The notes: generated by a model from the letters alone, not told the origin. Shown: positions 40,557 through 50,172, numbered from the stretch's first letter. The stretch is 64,000 bases of DNA from Gaiellaceae bacterium (GCA_021323315.1 JAJTCQ010000001.1:37936-101935); one strand, 5' to 3'. Numbers and translations are program-made.

Positions 40557-43500
40557 CGATCGTCGAGGTCGAGTCACTCCTCAACGACGACCAGCTCGGT
40601 GCGGTCCAGGCGGAGGGGTCCGTGTTCGTCTCGGCAGGCGCTGGAACCGGCAAGACGTCGGTCCTCGTCGAGCGGTACGTGCGTGCGGTCTGCGATCGCG
40701 GTGTCGACGTGGACTCGATCCTGGTCATCACCTACACCCGGAAGGCGGCGGGGGAGCTCCGCACGCGCATCCGAGCCGCGCTGCGCGAGCGCGGCCGGCC
40801 CGACCTGGCCCGTGAGCTCGATGGGGCGTGGATCTCCACGATTCACGGCTTCTGCAACCGGCTCCTGCGAGCGCACCCGTTCGCGGCGGGCCTCGACCCG
40901 CGCTTTCGGGAGCTCGTGGACGCGGGCGCGGTGGTGCTGCGCGGAGAGGCGTTCGAGCGTGCGCTCGAGGCCTTCTGTGCCGGCGAGGAGCCGGAGCGGC
41001 TCCGACTGCTCGCGACCTACCGCGCCGACGGCCTGCGGCGGATGCTCACGGGGGTCTACGAGACGCTCCGCTCCGCGGGTCGCGAGCTCGTGCTCGAGCT
41101 CGGCGAGCGTCCGAGCGTCGACGACGCCATCTCCCGGCTTCGGGCCGAAGCAGAGCTGCTCGCGGGGGATTCATCCGCGACGCAGACCCAGCGACGCAAT
41201 GCAGGCGAGGCGCTGCGTGTCGCGACGGCCGGGTCGCTTCCGGAAAAGCTCGTCGATCTCAGCGCGTTCGCGTCCCGGGGCGTTCGCGCTGCGGCGTTCG
41301 AGTTCGCCCGCAAGGACGCTGAGCGGGCGGCGCTCGAGGAGCTGGCCGCGCACGACCGCGACCTGCTGCAGGAGCTGCTCGAACGGTTCGCGACCGAGTA
41401 CGCCGCTGCGAAGCGCCGCGAGTCAGCCGTCGACTTCGAGGATCTCCAGCTCGCTGCGCGCAACCTGCTCCGCGACGACGCGGCGGTCCGCGACGCGACT
41501 CAGCTGCGCTTCCGCATGGTCATGGTCGACGAGTTCCAGGACACGAACCGCCTGCAGTGCGAGCTGATCGACCTCGTGGCGCACCCCGACCTCACCGAGA
41601 TTTTCACCGTGGGCGACGAGTTCCAGTCCATCTACGGCTTCCGGCATGCGGACCTCGAGGTCTTCCGTGAGCGCCGGGCACACGCGCAGAGCCTGCTCGC
41701 CCTGACCCGGAACTACCGCTCTCGCCCGCAGGTGCTCGCAGCGATCAACCACCTGTTCGGCGACGCCTTCGGGGACGAGTACCAACCCCTCGCCGCCTCG
41801 GCGGAGTTCCCCGACCCGGTGTTCGGCCATCCGGTCGAGCTGCTCGTCACCGACAAGGCGAGCTTTGCCGACGCGCCGGAGCACTGGCGCACGGGAGAGG
41901 CGCGACGGATCGCGAGCCGCGTGCGCGAGCTCGTCGACTCGGGCGAGGCCGAGCCGGGAGAGATCGTCGTGCTCTTCGCCGCAGGCACCGACGCGGAGCG
42001 CTACGAGGAGGCGCTCAGGCGTGAAGGCTTGCCGACCTTCCGCGCGACCGGCCGCGGCTACTTCGGGCAGCAGCAGGTCGTCGATCTGCTCGCCTACCTC
42101 CGGCTGCTGCACAACCGCTACGACGACGTCGCGCTGACGACCGTGCTCGCGTCGCCTTTCGTCGGCGTCTCGAACGACACGCTGGTGCTCCTGCGCCGAA
42201 ACGCACCGCGCCGGCCGCTCTTCACCGCGCTCGAGCGCTCGCTGCCCGAAGGGCTCGAGCCGGGAGACGAGCGACTGCTGCGCGCGTTCCTCCAACGCTA
42301 CGAGCGCCTCGTGCGCGCGTCCGCCCGGGTCGGGCTCGAGGCTCTGTGCGACCGGATCGCCGGCGAGCACGACTACGACCTCGCCGTGCTCGCGCGCTGG
42401 GACGGGAGCCGTCGCTTCGCGAACCTCCGCAAGCTCGGCCGGCTCGCACGCGAGTACGAGACAATTCGCGGAGCGGACATCGAGGGCTTCGTCCGCTTCG
42501 TCCGCGATCAGGACGCGCTCGGGGCAAAGGAGCTGGAAGCCGTCGCCGAGGAGGAGGGCGGTGGAGCCGTGCGCCTGCTCACGATCCATGCAGCCAAGGG
42601 CCTGGAGTTCAAGGTCGTGGTGGTCGCGGATGCAGGACGCGACGTGGGCGGCCCACGCAGCCCGGACGAAATCGTCGCGCTGTCAGATGGTCGCTTCGGC
42701 TTCCGGATGGTGCACCCGACCCGCGGCGACCGCCGGCCCGTCTTCGGCTGGGACGACGTTCGCCAGGCCGCCGGCGATCAGGAGCGTGAGGAGCGGCTGC
42801 GCCTCTACTACGTCGCGATGACGCGAGCGATCGACCGCCTGGTGGTCTCGGGCGCGATCGACCCGGAGCGGACCGCGGATCGCTCCACGCCGATCGGCTG
42901 GGTGCTCGACCGTCTCGACGCACACGAGATCGTGACCGAGGCCGGCCACACTCCCGTGGAGCTCGAGCGGGGCGACGCGCGCTTCGTGCTCACGGTCGCG
43001 CGCTACGGACCGGCGGACGACGCCGTCGAGGGGAAGGAGGTCCTCGTCGAGCCCGCAGACGACTCGGAGTCACAGCTTCGGCTCTTCGACGAGCTCCCGA
43101 CCGGACGACCACGCCTCGGGATCGAGCTGCCCGGCCTCGCGGAGATCCCGGAACCGCCCGTACATGACGTTCGGCGGCTCTCGTACAGCGCGCTCGCGCT
43201 CTTCGAGCGCTGCTCGTACCGCTTCTACGCCGAGCGCGTTCTCGGCCTCCCACGCCGGGAGCCCCTGCGAAGCGAGGGCGGCGACGGCGGTCTGGCTGCG
43301 ACGGAGATCGGCGATGCGGTGCACCGACTGCTCGAGCTCGTGCCGCTCGACGCTCCGACGGCTCCTCCGCGCGCGGATCTCGATGCTGCCGTCCGCGACT
43401 GGTATCCGGCCGTGAGAGACGACGAGCTGGACCGTGTCGCCGCCCTCGTCGACGCGTACTGCGCGTCCTCTCTGGCGCAACGGCTCGCGAGGCTTTCCGG

Positions 43501-43936
43501 CGCCCGCCCCGAGCGGCCGTTCGTGTTCGAGCACGACGGCGTGCTGATCCGCGGCCGTCTCGACGTCCTCTGGCAGGAGGGAGCTCGCGCGCTCGTCGTC
43601 GACTACAAGTCGAACGCGCTCGAGGGCCGCGATCCGGCCGAGATCGTGGACGCAGAGTACGGTCTCCAGAGGCTCGTCTACGCCCTCGTCTGCCTGCGCA
43701 GCGGCGCCACGGACGTCGAGGTCGCATATCAGTTCCTCGAATCGCCGGACGCCGTCGTCTCGACGTCGTTCACGCTCGCCGACTCCGAGCGACTCGAGTC
43801 GGAGCTCTCCGCGGCCATCGCCCGGATTCGTGCCGGCGACTTCCGGCCGACACCGAGCGAGTTCGTGTGCGCCGACTGTCCCGCACTCGACCTCGTTTGC
43901 GCCGGACCGCGGCTTCCGTTCGCGCACGCGCGCTAG
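40553..43936 (+). CDS. AddA-like UvrD/RecB helicase-nuclease
   Basis: A 1127-aa ATP-dependent helicase-nuclease of double-strand-break repair. Motif I AGAGTGKTSVLVERYVRAV (near residue 28), Ia ITYTRKAAGELRTRIR, Walker B MVMVDEFQDTNRLQ, motif III GDEFQSIYGFR, LTRNYRSRPQ, motif V LLTIHAAKGLEFKVVVVAD and motif VI RLYYVAMTRAIDRLVV. The C-terminal PD-(D/E)xK nuclease has RGRLDVLWQEGARALVVDYKSN. Start GTG 40553 overlaps the addB stop; the track start 40535 is 6 codons earlier. Together they form an AddAB-type complex (rather than mycobacterial AdnAB, where both motors are intact). Confidence 0.92.
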   Translation: MTIVEVESLLNDDQLGAVQAEGSVFVSAGAGTGKTSVLVERYVRAVCDRGVDVDSILVITYTRKAAGELRTRIRAALRERGRPDLARELDGAWISTIHGFCNRLLRAHPFAAGLDPRFRELVDAGAVVLRGEAFERALEAFCAGEEPERLRLLATYRADGLRRMLTGVYETLRSAGRELVLELGERPSVDDAISRLRAEAELLAGDSSATQTQRRNAGEALRVATAGSLPEKLVDLSAFASRGVRAAAFEFARKDAERAALEELAAHDRDLLQELLERFATEYAAAKRRESAVDFEDLQLAARNLLRDDAAVRDATQLRFRMVMVDEFQDTNRLQCELIDLVAHPDLTEIFTVGDEFQSIYGFRHADLEVFRERRAHAQSLLALTRNYRSRPQVLAAINHLFGDAFGDEYQPLAASAEFPDPVFGHPVELLVTDKASFADAPEHWRTGEARRIASRVRELVDSGEAEPGEIVVLFAAGTDAERYEEALRREGLPTFRATGRGYFGQQQVVDLLAYLRLLHNRYDDVALTTVLASPFVGVSNDTLVLLRRNAPRRPLFTALERSLPEGLEPGDERLLRAFLQRYERLVRASARVGLEALCDRIAGEHDYDLAVLARWDGSRRFANLRKLGRLAREYETIRGADIEGFVRFVRDQDALGAKELEAVAEEEGGGAVRLLTIHAAKGLEFKVVVVADAGRDVGGPRSPDEIVALSDGRFGFRMVHPTRGDRRPVFGWDDVRQAAGDQEREERLRLYYVAMTRAIDRLVVSGAIDPERTADRSTPIGWVLDRLDAHEIVTEAGHTPVELERGDARFVLTVARYGPADDAVEGKEVLVEPADDSESQLRLFDELPTGRPRLGIELPGLAEIPEPPVHDVRRLSYSALALFERCSYRFYAERVLGLPRREPLRSEGGDGGLAATEIGDAVHRLLELVPLDAPTAPPRADLDAAVRDWYPAVRDDELDRVAALVDAYCASSLAQRLARLSGARPERPFVFEHDGVLIRGRLDVLWQEGARALVVDYKSNALEGRDPAEIVDAEYGLQRLVYALVCLRSGATDVEVAYQFLESPDAVVSTSFTLADSERLESELSAAIARIRAGDFRPTPSEFVCADCPALDLVCAGPRLPFAHAR

Positions 43937-43939
43937 CCT
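43934..43939 (+). promoter_or_regulatory. -10 box TAGCCT of the phosphoesterase gene (leaderless geometry)
   Basis: TAGCCT overlaps the addA stop codon and lies exactly 6 nt before GTG 43946. Confidence 0.5.
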
Positions 43940-43945
43940 CGCGGC

Positions 43946-44659
43946 GTGCGCGTCGCGGCGATCAGCGACATCCACGGGAACCTGCCTGCGCTCGAGGCCG
44001 TGCTCGCGGACATCGAGCGCGAGGAGGTCGACCAGATCGTCGTCGCGGGCGACAGCGTCAGCGGCCCGTGGCCTGCGGAGGTATTCGACCTTCTCGACGC
44101 TGCCGGCGCGCGGTTCGTGCACGGGAATGCCGATCGCACCGAAGAGGTCGAACGGTTCAGCGCGGAGCAGGCGTCCTGGAACGTCGAGCGCCTCGGCTCG
44201 AACAGAATCGCCGAGGTGGTCGCGTGGCCGCTGACCCTCGAACTCGAGGTGGACGGGCTGGGCAGCGTCCTCGTGTGCCACTCGACGCCGGTCGCGGACA
44301 CGCCGGTCTACACGCGGATCACGCCGGACGAAGAGCTCGTCGCGCTACTCGGGCCGATCGACGAGGACGTTCTTGTCTGCGGGCACACGCACATGCAGTA
44401 CGACCGAATGCTCTCGAGCGGCCTTCGCGTGGTGAATCCCGGAAGTGTGGGCATGCCGTACGAGGGGACGCGGGGCGCATACTGGGCGCTGCTCGGGCCT
44501 CGCGTCGAGTTCCGGCGGAGCGAGTACGACGTGGAGGCGTGCATCGGTGCGATCGAGGCGATCGGCGCGCCGGTCGACGAGCGGGCGGTCGCGTATCTCC
44601 TCAACCCGCCCGGCTCGGACGAGACCACGGCCTACTTCGAGTCGCTGCGTGCCGCGTAG
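43946..44659 (+). CDS. Metallophosphoesterase (YfcE/MJ0936-like)
   Basis: A 237-aa calcineurin-like phosphoesterase. Metal ligands visible in order: SDIHGNLPAL (D-x-H), VAGDSVSG (GD), VHGNADR (GN), and VCGHTHMQY (GHxH). The family hydrolyses phosphodiesters or nucleotides; substrate not determined. Possibly linked to DNA repair by position between addA and nth. The nth start lies 11 nt inside its 3' end. Confidence 0.9.
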   Translation: MRVAAISDIHGNLPALEAVLADIEREEVDQIVVAGDSVSGPWPAEVFDLLDAAGARFVHGNADRTEEVERFSAEQASWNVERLGSNRIAEVVAWPLTLELEVDGLGSVLVCHSTPVADTPVYTRITPDEELVALLGPIDEDVLVCGHTHMQYDRMLSSGLRVVNPGSVGMPYEGTRGAYWALLGPRVEFRRSEYDVEACIGAIEAIGAPVDERAVAYLLNPPGSDETTAYFESLRAA

Positions 44660-45323
44660 CTACGTCCGCGAGGCGCGCCGTCGCGGGCTCGGTCGCAGGC
44701 GCGAGCGAATCGTGCCGATCATCGACAGGCTCGCGACCGAACACGACGACGCCGAGATCGCGCTCCGCTTCCGTAGCGACCTCGAACTGCTCGTGTCCGT
44801 GATGCTCTCCGCACAGACGACCGACGTGAACGTCAACAAGGTCACACCGGTGCTCTTCGAGAAGTACCGTCGGCCCGAGGACTACCTCGCCGTGCCCCTC
44901 GAGGAGCTCCAGCGGGACATCTACGCCACGGGGTTTTTCCGCCAGAAGGCGAAGGCGATCCGCGGCACGATGCAGACGCTCGTCGCGGAGTTCGACGGTA
45001 AAGTGCCGCGGCGGCTCGAGGAGCTCGTCCGGCTTCCGGGCGTCGCGCGCAAGACGGCGAACGTGGTGTCCTCGGAGCTCGGGCACTCGCAGGGCATCGT
45101 GGTCGACACGCACGTCAGGCGTCTCTCGCAACGGCTCGGCCTGACGCGTCAGGAGGACCCGGTGAAGATCGAGCGCGACCTCCAGAAGGTCGTGCCGCGA
45201 CCCGACTGGGCTCGCTTCCCGCATCTCCTCATCTGGCACGGCCGCCGCGTGTGCAACGCGCGCCGGCCGCTCTGTGAGGAGTGTGTCGTCGAGGACCTGT
45301 GCCCCTCGAGCCGGCTTCGCTAG
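44649..45323 (+). CDS. nth: Endonuclease III
   Basis: Base-excision glycosylase/AP lyase for oxidised pyrimidines. The 224-aa product has LELLVSVMLSAQTTDVNVNKV, helix-hairpin-helix RLPGVARKTANVVSSEL with the catalytic Lys, the catalytic Asp in VVDTHVRRLSQRLGL, and the [4Fe-4S] site CNARRPLCEECVVEDLC (C-x7-C-x2-C-x5-C as read here). GTG 44649 overlaps the previous gene by 11 nt; the track's 44445 start is out of place. Its stop overlaps the convergent CorA-like gene by 4 nt. Confidence 0.95.
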   Translation: MPRSYVREARRRGLGRRRERIVPIIDRLATEHDDAEIALRFRSDLELLVSVMLSAQTTDVNVNKVTPVLFEKYRRPEDYLAVPLEELQRDIYATGFFRQKAKAIRGTMQTLVAEFDGKVPRRLEELVRLPGVARKTANVVSSELGHSQGIVVDTHVRRLSQRLGLTRQEDPVKIERDLQKVVPRPDWARFPHLLIWHGRRVCNARRPLCEECVVEDLCPSSRLR

Positions 45324-46219
45324 ATCCACCGGCGCCAGCGGTAGGCCACGAGCTGAACGACTGTCGTCACCACGATCAGGCTCGTCGAGAAGGCGAGGCT
45401 CCAGTGCCAGTCGTCGAACGCGCCCTCGAAGTTCTGTCCGTAGTAGCCGACGATGAGAGTGGGAACGAGGACGAGTGATGCGATCACCGTGAGCGTCTTC
45501 ACGATCTCGTTCTGGCTCTCGGCGACCTTCGCCTGATGGTGGTCGCGCGCGCTCGCAAGAAGGTCGCGGGCGACGTCGAGCTCGTCGCCGGCCCGCACGA
45601 GCGTCTCGTACGTGTCCACGAAGAGCTGCTCGACGTCGGTGGGGAACAGACGATCGTCCGAGACGTCCAAGCGGTGATCCACGATTCGGCGGATGGCGGC
45701 GCGAGTCGCGGAGACGTTCCGTCGCGCATGCAGGAGGTCTTGCCTGAGGCCCGATACCCGACCGCGGACGCGCTCCGGTGACCAGTCCTCCATGTGCTCC
45801 TCGAGCTCGTCGATCTCCTCGTCGACCGCTCCGACCGCGCTCAGGAACGACTCGGCGACGTCGTCGATCAGCCGGTGCAGGAGCGCTCCGGCCGATTCGC
45901 CTGGAGACGACGCCTCGACTGGCGCCGAGATCCATGCGGTCGAGCCCGTCGGCGTCTTGCGGACCGTGACGACGAGGTCGGGTGACGCGACCACGTCGAT
46001 CTCGCGGTACGTGATCCGGTCCTGCTCCTGCTCCGGGACCGCCTCGAGGAAGATCCCGAAGACGTACCCGCCGTGGCTCTCGAGCAACGGGCGCACCCGT
46101 ACCCCATCGCTCGCGGGTGCAAGGAGCACCTCCACGACATCGGGGTCGACACCTGGCGGGAGCGCTCGCAGCAGCTCGTCTTTGGCGGGATCGACGAGGT
46201 CGAGCCAGCGTGCGGCCAT
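45320..46219 (-). CDS. CorA-family divalent-cation transporter-like protein (GQN variant)
   Basis: A 299-aa protein with a large acidic, helical cytoplasmic domain and two C-terminal membrane helices. The pore signature after helix 1 reads YGQNFEGAF instead of the canonical YGMNF; helix 1 is LTVIASLVLVPTLIVGYYG, helix 2 LAFSTSLIVVTTVVQLVAY, and the C-terminus is basic (RWRRWI). Mg2+/Co2+ or Zn2+ transport is likely by family, but the altered GMN motif makes selectivity uncertain. It follows trxB by 36 nt on the same strand. TACCCT lies 8 nt before the ATG. Confidence 0.87.
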   Translation of the reverse strand: MAARWLDLVDPAKDELLRALPPGVDPDVVEVLLAPASDGVRVRPLLESHGGYVFGIFLEAVPEQEQDRITYREIDVVASPDLVVTVRKTPTGSTAWISAPVEASSPGESAGALLHRLIDDVAESFLSAVGAVDEEIDELEEHMEDWSPERVRGRVSGLRQDLLHARRNVSATRAAIRRIVDHRLDVSDDRLFPTDVEQLFVDTYETLVRAGDELDVARDLLASARDHHQAKVAESQNEIVKTLTVIASLVLVPTLIVGYYGQNFEGAFDDWHWSLAFSTSLIVVTTVVQLVAYRWRRWI

Positions 46220-46255
46220 AGCGCGCGAGGGTACTGCGAGGTGCGGTCGGACGAG

Positions 46256-47218
46256 CTACGCGGTCGCGACGGCGACTTCCGGCTGGTGGCGCTGCTCCTC
46301 GAGCCAGCGCTGCGCGTCGAGCGCCGCCATCGTCCCCGACCCGGCCGCGGTGACCGCCTGGCGATACGTGTGGTCCTGAACGTCGCCGGCTGCGAAGACG
46401 CCCGCGATGTTCGTCCGCGTCGACCGCGGATCGGTCACGAGGTAGCCCTGATCGTCATGGTCGAGCCAGTCGAGGAAGAGCGCCGTGTTCGGATCGTGAC
46501 CCACGGCGACGAAGAGGCCGTCGGCCTCGATGTCGCGTGTCTCGCCGGTCTCCGTGTCGCGGAGCCTGAGACCCGTCACGTGCCCGTTGCGCTCGCCGAG
46601 CACCTCGTCGACGACGGCATTCAGCACGAACTCGATCTTCTCGTTCTCGCGAGCGCGGTCGACCATGATCGGCGACGCGCGGAACTCGTCGCGCCGGTGG
46701 ATGATCACGACCTTGCTCGCGAAGCGTGTCAGGAACGTCGCTTCCTCCATTGCCGAGTCACCGCCGCCGACGACCGCGACGACCTTGTCGCGGAAGAAGG
46801 CGCCGTCGCACGTGGCGCAGTAGGAGACGCCCCGCCCCTGGAGCGTCTGCTCGGACGGGAGGCCGAGCTGTCGGGCGGTCGCACCGGTCGCCACGATGAC
46901 CGAGTCTGCACGATGCTCGGTGTCGCCGATGAACACGCGGAAGGGGCGCTCGGAGAAGTCGACTCGAGTCACGTCGTCGGTGATGAACTCCGCGCCGAAG
47001 CGCTCCGCCTGGCGGCGGAAGTCGGCCATCATCGTCGGACCGATGACGCCATCGGCGTAGCCAGGGTAGTTCTCGACGTCGCTCGTGATCATCAGCTGCC
47101 CGCCCCAGTTGAAGCCTTCGATGACGAGCGGACTCAGGTTTGCACGGGCGGTGTAGAGCGCTGCGGTGTATCCCGCAGGGCCCCCACCGATGATGATCAC
47201 GTCACGAACGTCGTTCAA
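46256..47218 (-). CDS. trxB: Thioredoxin reductase
   Basis: NADPH-dependent flavoenzyme reducing thioredoxin. The 320-aa product has the FAD motif VIIIGGGPAGYTAALYTARA, redox-active GVSYCATCDGAFF (CxxC), NADPH motif VVAVVGGGDSAMEEATFL with HRRDEFRAS, and AGVFAAGDVQDHTYRQAVTAAGSG. The start is TTG with a strong GAGGAGG upstream, unlike the leaderless neighbours. NADPH demand links it conceptually to the transhydrogenase operon. Confidence 0.95.
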   Translation of the reverse strand: MNDVRDVIIIGGGPAGYTAALYTARANLSPLVIEGFNWGGQLMITSDVENYPGYADGVIGPTMMADFRRQAERFGAEFITDDVTRVDFSERPFRVFIGDTEHRADSVIVATGATARQLGLPSEQTLQGRGVSYCATCDGAFFRDKVVAVVGGGDSAMEEATFLTRFASKVVIIHRRDEFRASPIMVDRARENEKIEFVLNAVVDEVLGERNGHVTGLRLRDTETGETRDIEADGLFVAVGHDPNTALFLDWLDHDDQGYLVTDPRSTRTNIAGVFAAGDVQDHTYRQAVTAAGSGTMAALDAQRWLEEQRHQPEVAVATA

Positions 47219-47309
47219 CGAGCCTCCTCAGCCAGAGCGTAACGCCACCGCGCGTGGCGCCACACACCAGAACGCATCGACGCTGATCGATGTTCCCCGT
47301 GTCCCCAGC

Positions 47310-48542
47310 TCACGCAGCGTCGTTGCCCGCGCCCACTGCCTCGAGCCTCTGCTGCTGCCCGGGCTCGACCAACTCGGCAGCGGTCAGCGGACGCGCTTGG
47401 CGCTCGATCGGCTGCAACTCGGGCGGCTCGACGCCGGTGATCCCGTGCTGCTCGAAGCGCCGCGCCTGGGGAAGCACCTGCCGCTCGAGTGAGCCGACCG
47501 TCTTGTTGTAGGAGTCGACCGCGCCTTCGAGCGAGCGTCCGAGCTTCGAGAAGTGCGTGCCCATCGTCGAGAGGCGCTTGTAGAGCTCGCGGCCGAGAGC
47601 CGAGATGTCGCGCGCGCTCTCCGTGAGCGTCTCCTGCTGCCAGGTCATCGAGACCGTGCGCAGGAGGATCATCAGCGTGCTCGGGGAGGCGAGAATCACG
47701 TTCGAGCTCCACGCGTACTCCTGGAGCGACGAGTCGTGCTCATGGGCGACGCGGAGGTACGACTCGTCCGGCAGGAACATCACGACGAAGTCCGGCGACG
47801 GATCGAACTGCCTCCAGTACCCTTTTGCGGACAGCTTCCCGATGTGCTCGCGAACCTGGCGTGCGTGATTCGCGAAGTGGCGCCCACGCTGTGCCTCGTC
47901 GGAGGTCTCGAACGCGTCGAGATACGCGGCGAGCGGCGCTTTCGCGTCGACGACGACGTGCTTCCCGCCCGGGATCCGCACGACCAGGTCGGGGCGGAGG
48001 GCGCCGTCGTCGGTCGACACGGTTGCCTGCGTGACGTAATCGCAGTGCTCGACCATGCCCGCGTACTCGACGACGTTGCGCAGCTGTGCCTCGCCCCAGC
48101 GCCCGCGGACGTGCGGCGTTCGGAGCGCGTTGGTGAGGCTGCCGGTCCGCTCCGAGAGCGTCGTCACCTGTGTCTGCAGCGCGCCGTACGACTCCTGCCG
48201 GACGCGCTCCACGTTCCGCAGCTGCTGGTCCATCCGCTCGAGCGAGTCCTTGAGCGGCCGCACGTGACCCGTGAGGTGCGTCTCCGCGAGCTCGAGGAAG
48301 CGCGCGCTGTTCGCGTCGAGCGCCTGGACCGAGACCGTCTTCACCACACTGGCGAGCCACTCCTCGCGCGAATTGCGCTCCGTCGCGAGCTCGGCCGCCT
48401 TCGCGGCAAGCTCGCGCTCGAGGACACTCACTTCCTGCGTGCGCCGGCGACGTTCCACGAGCGCCGGGCGCACGGCGACGAGGACGGCGAACGCCCCGAC
48501 CGAGAGACCGATGAGCAATGCGACGATGACCATGGAGCCCAT
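47310..48542 (-). CDS. rmuC: DNA recombination protein RmuC
   Basis: A 410-aa protein of the RmuC family (limits DNA inversions; putative nuclease). N-terminal membrane anchor MVIVALLIGLSVGAFAVLVAV, then a coiled coil (about 30-120) and the conserved core RGRWGEAQLRNVVEYAGMVEHCDY, LRPDLVVRIPGGKHVVVDAKAPLAAYLDA, VVMFLPDESYLRVAHEHDSSLQEYAWSSNVILASPSTLMILLRTV. The track's 48917 start is spurious; ATGs at 48542 and 48533 are both possible, and the second fits better if TACCGT just upstream is the -10 box. Confidence 0.9.
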   Translation of the reverse strand: MGSMVIVALLIGLSVGAFAVLVAVRPALVERRRRTQEVSVLERELAAKAAELATERNSREEWLASVVKTVSVQALDANSARFLELAETHLTGHVRPLKDSLERMDQQLRNVERVRQESYGALQTQVTTLSERTGSLTNALRTPHVRGRWGEAQLRNVVEYAGMVEHCDYVTQATVSTDDGALRPDLVVRIPGGKHVVVDAKAPLAAYLDAFETSDEAQRGRHFANHARQVREHIGKLSAKGYWRQFDPSPDFVVMFLPDESYLRVAHEHDSSLQEYAWSSNVILASPSTLMILLRTVSMTWQQETLTESARDISALGRELYKRLSTMGTHFSKLGRSLEGAVDSYNKTVGSLERQVLPQARRFEQHGITGVEPPELQPIERQARPLTAAELVEPGQQQRLEAVGAGNDAA

Positions 48543-48605
48543 GCACGGTAGTCCGGTCGGCGGACGGCACCCCTTACGCAACCGGGGCTGAACGGGACCC
48601 GCTGG

Positions 48606-48611
48606 TACCCT
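48606..48611 (+). promoter_or_regulatory. -10 box TACCCT of the DUF3105 gene
   Basis: TACCCT, 10 nt, ATG 48622; divergent from rmuC in a short spacer. Confidence 0.4.
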
Positions 48612-48621
48612 CGCCCGCGGC

Positions 48622-49287
48622 ATGGCCGAGAAACCGAGGGTCAAGGCGCCGAAGCAGCGCCAGACGACGTCGAGCGACGCCTCGTCGCGGCGGCGGACGC
48701 TGACGATCGGCGCCGCGATCGCGGGCGTGGTCGCGGGGTTCGCGGTCGTCGCTCTGCTTCTCGGCCTCGTCGGTGGGACCGACACGGGCGAGGCCGCGCT
48801 CCCCGCGAAGTTCGAGGAGGCCGGCTGCACGTTCCGGAAGGTCCCGGCGCTCGAGGGCGCCCACTCGATCGCGCAGCCCGGCGGGACGTCGGACAAGTGG
48901 AACACCAATCCGCCCACGAACGGCCCGCACTACGGCATCGCGGCCGTCTTCGGGATCTACGAGGACGAGCTCCAGCTCGCGCGCGTCGTCCACAACCTCG
49001 AGCACGGCGGCATCTTCATCCTCTACGGCGACGACGTCGCCGATGCGACCGTCGCTGAGCTCGAGGCGTTCTACGACGACCACAAGACCGGGACGATCAT
49101 GGCTCCGCTCGACCGACTCGGCGACGAGTTCGCGCTCGGGGCGTGGGTCGTCGACGGTGAGACGGACAACGGTTTCCTCGCGAAGTGCACGCAGTTCGAC
49201 GAGGACGCCGTCTCGGCGTTCTTCCGCGCCCTGCAGTTCCGCGGCCCGGAGCGCTTCGATCCGTCCGACCTCCAGCCCGGCCACTGA
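48622..49287 (+). CDS. DUF3105 membrane-anchored protein
   Basis: A 221-aa protein with a charged head (about 25 residues), one membrane helix LTIGAAIAGVVAGFAVVALLLG, and an extracytoplasmic domain of the DUF3105 type: WNTNPPTNGPHYG and VVHNLEHGGIFILYGDD. The conserved His residues could bind a metal, but no function is established. Actinobacterial homologues often sit near copper or thiol-related genes; nothing here confirms that. Confidence 0.82.
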   Translation: MAEKPRVKAPKQRQTTSSDASSRRRTLTIGAAIAGVVAGFAVVALLLGLVGGTDTGEAALPAKFEEAGCTFRKVPALEGAHSIAQPGGTSDKWNTNPPTNGPHYGIAAVFGIYEDELQLARVVHNLEHGGIFILYGDDVADATVAELEAFYDDHKTGTIMAPLDRLGDEFALGAWVVDGETDNGFLAKCTQFDEDAVSAFFRALQFRGPERFDPSDLQPGH

Positions 49288-49383
49288 CCGCCCGTTCGAC
49301 CACGCCCGCGGAGGCCACGTTCGCCAGCCTGCCCGGTCTGTGTCAGCTTTGATGTGTCGAGAAGCCACGGAGGGGAGCGTCCG

Positions 49384-50076
49384 ATGAACACGCCGCCGAT
49401 CGTCTCGCCGCAGGAGTGGCAGGCCGCCCGCGAGAAGCTGTTGGTGAAGGAGAAGGAGCTGACCCGCGCACGCGACGCGCTTGCCGCCGAGCGACGGCGC
49501 ATGCCGTGGATGTCGGTCGAGAAGAACTACCGGTTCGAGGGGCCGACGGGCTCGGCGAGCCTCGGCGACGTGTTCGAGGGCCGTCGGCAGCTGATCGTCT
49601 ACCGCTTCTTCTACGGTCCGGACGTGACGACCACGGCGAACGGCGAGTACCCGGAGCGAGCATGTGTGGGCTGCTCCATGGTCGCCGACCAGGTCGCACA
49701 CCCCGCGCACCTGAACGCCCGCGACACCACCCTCGCCTTCGTCTCGCGTGCACCCCAGGCCGACATCCAGGGCCTGAAGGAGCGCATGGGATGGGAAGCC
49801 ATTCCCTGGTACACCCTCACCGACGACTTCGACGCCGACTTCGGCGTCGACGAGTGGCACGGCACCAACGCCTTCGTGCGGGACGGTGACCGCATCTCTC
49901 GCACCTACTTCGTCGACAGTCGCGGCGACGAGGCGATGGGGAGCACGTGGAGCTACCTCGACATCACGGCGCTCGGGCGCCAGGAAGAGTGGGAGGACTC
50001 GCCTGCGGGCTATCCGCAGACACCGCCCTACCAGTGGTGGAACTACCACGACGCGTACGCAGAACCGACCAAGTAA
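49384..50076 (+). CDS. DUF899 thioredoxin-like protein
   Basis: A 230-aa soluble protein with the DUF899 layout: SPQEWQAAREKLLVKEKELTRARDALAAERRRMPW, then VEKNYRFEGPTGSASLGDVFEGRRQLIVYRF, ACVGCSMVAD (CxxC, possible redox site), NAFVRDGDRISRTYFVDSRG and QTPPYQWWNYHDAY. A thioredoxin-like fold is inferred for the family; the role is unknown. ATG 49384 with GGAGGGGAG upstream is preferred to 49354. Confidence 0.87.
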   Translation: MNTPPIVSPQEWQAAREKLLVKEKELTRARDALAAERRRMPWMSVEKNYRFEGPTGSASLGDVFEGRRQLIVYRFFYGPDVTTTANGEYPERACVGCSMVADQVAHPAHLNARDTTLAFVSRAPQADIQGLKERMGWEAIPWYTLTDDFDADFGVDEWHGTNAFVRDGDRISRTYFVDSRGDEAMGSTWSYLDITALGRQEEWEDSPAGYPQTPPYQWWNYHDAYAEPTK

Positions 50077-50101
50077 TGCGCGCGCAACCGTAGTCCGCGA
50101 A

Positions 50102-50121
50102 CCACCGCGGCGACGCGGTGG
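50102..50121 (+). terminator. Hairpin terminator after the DUF899 gene
   Basis: CCACCGCG-gcga-CGCGGTGG, a perfect 8-bp stem with a GCGA loop, 25 nt after the stop; separates that gene from the tRNA promoter. Confidence 0.6.
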
Positions 50122-50172
50122 CAGCAGGGAAAGCTGAGCCGTGCGACCTCCAGCCAGGCCACCTTTCGGGCG

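Noticed and set aside
37143-40577. 1144-aa minus-strand ORF antisense to the addB-like gene
   Set aside because: Shadow of the plus-strand coding frame; no motif, no promoter or ribosome-binding site.
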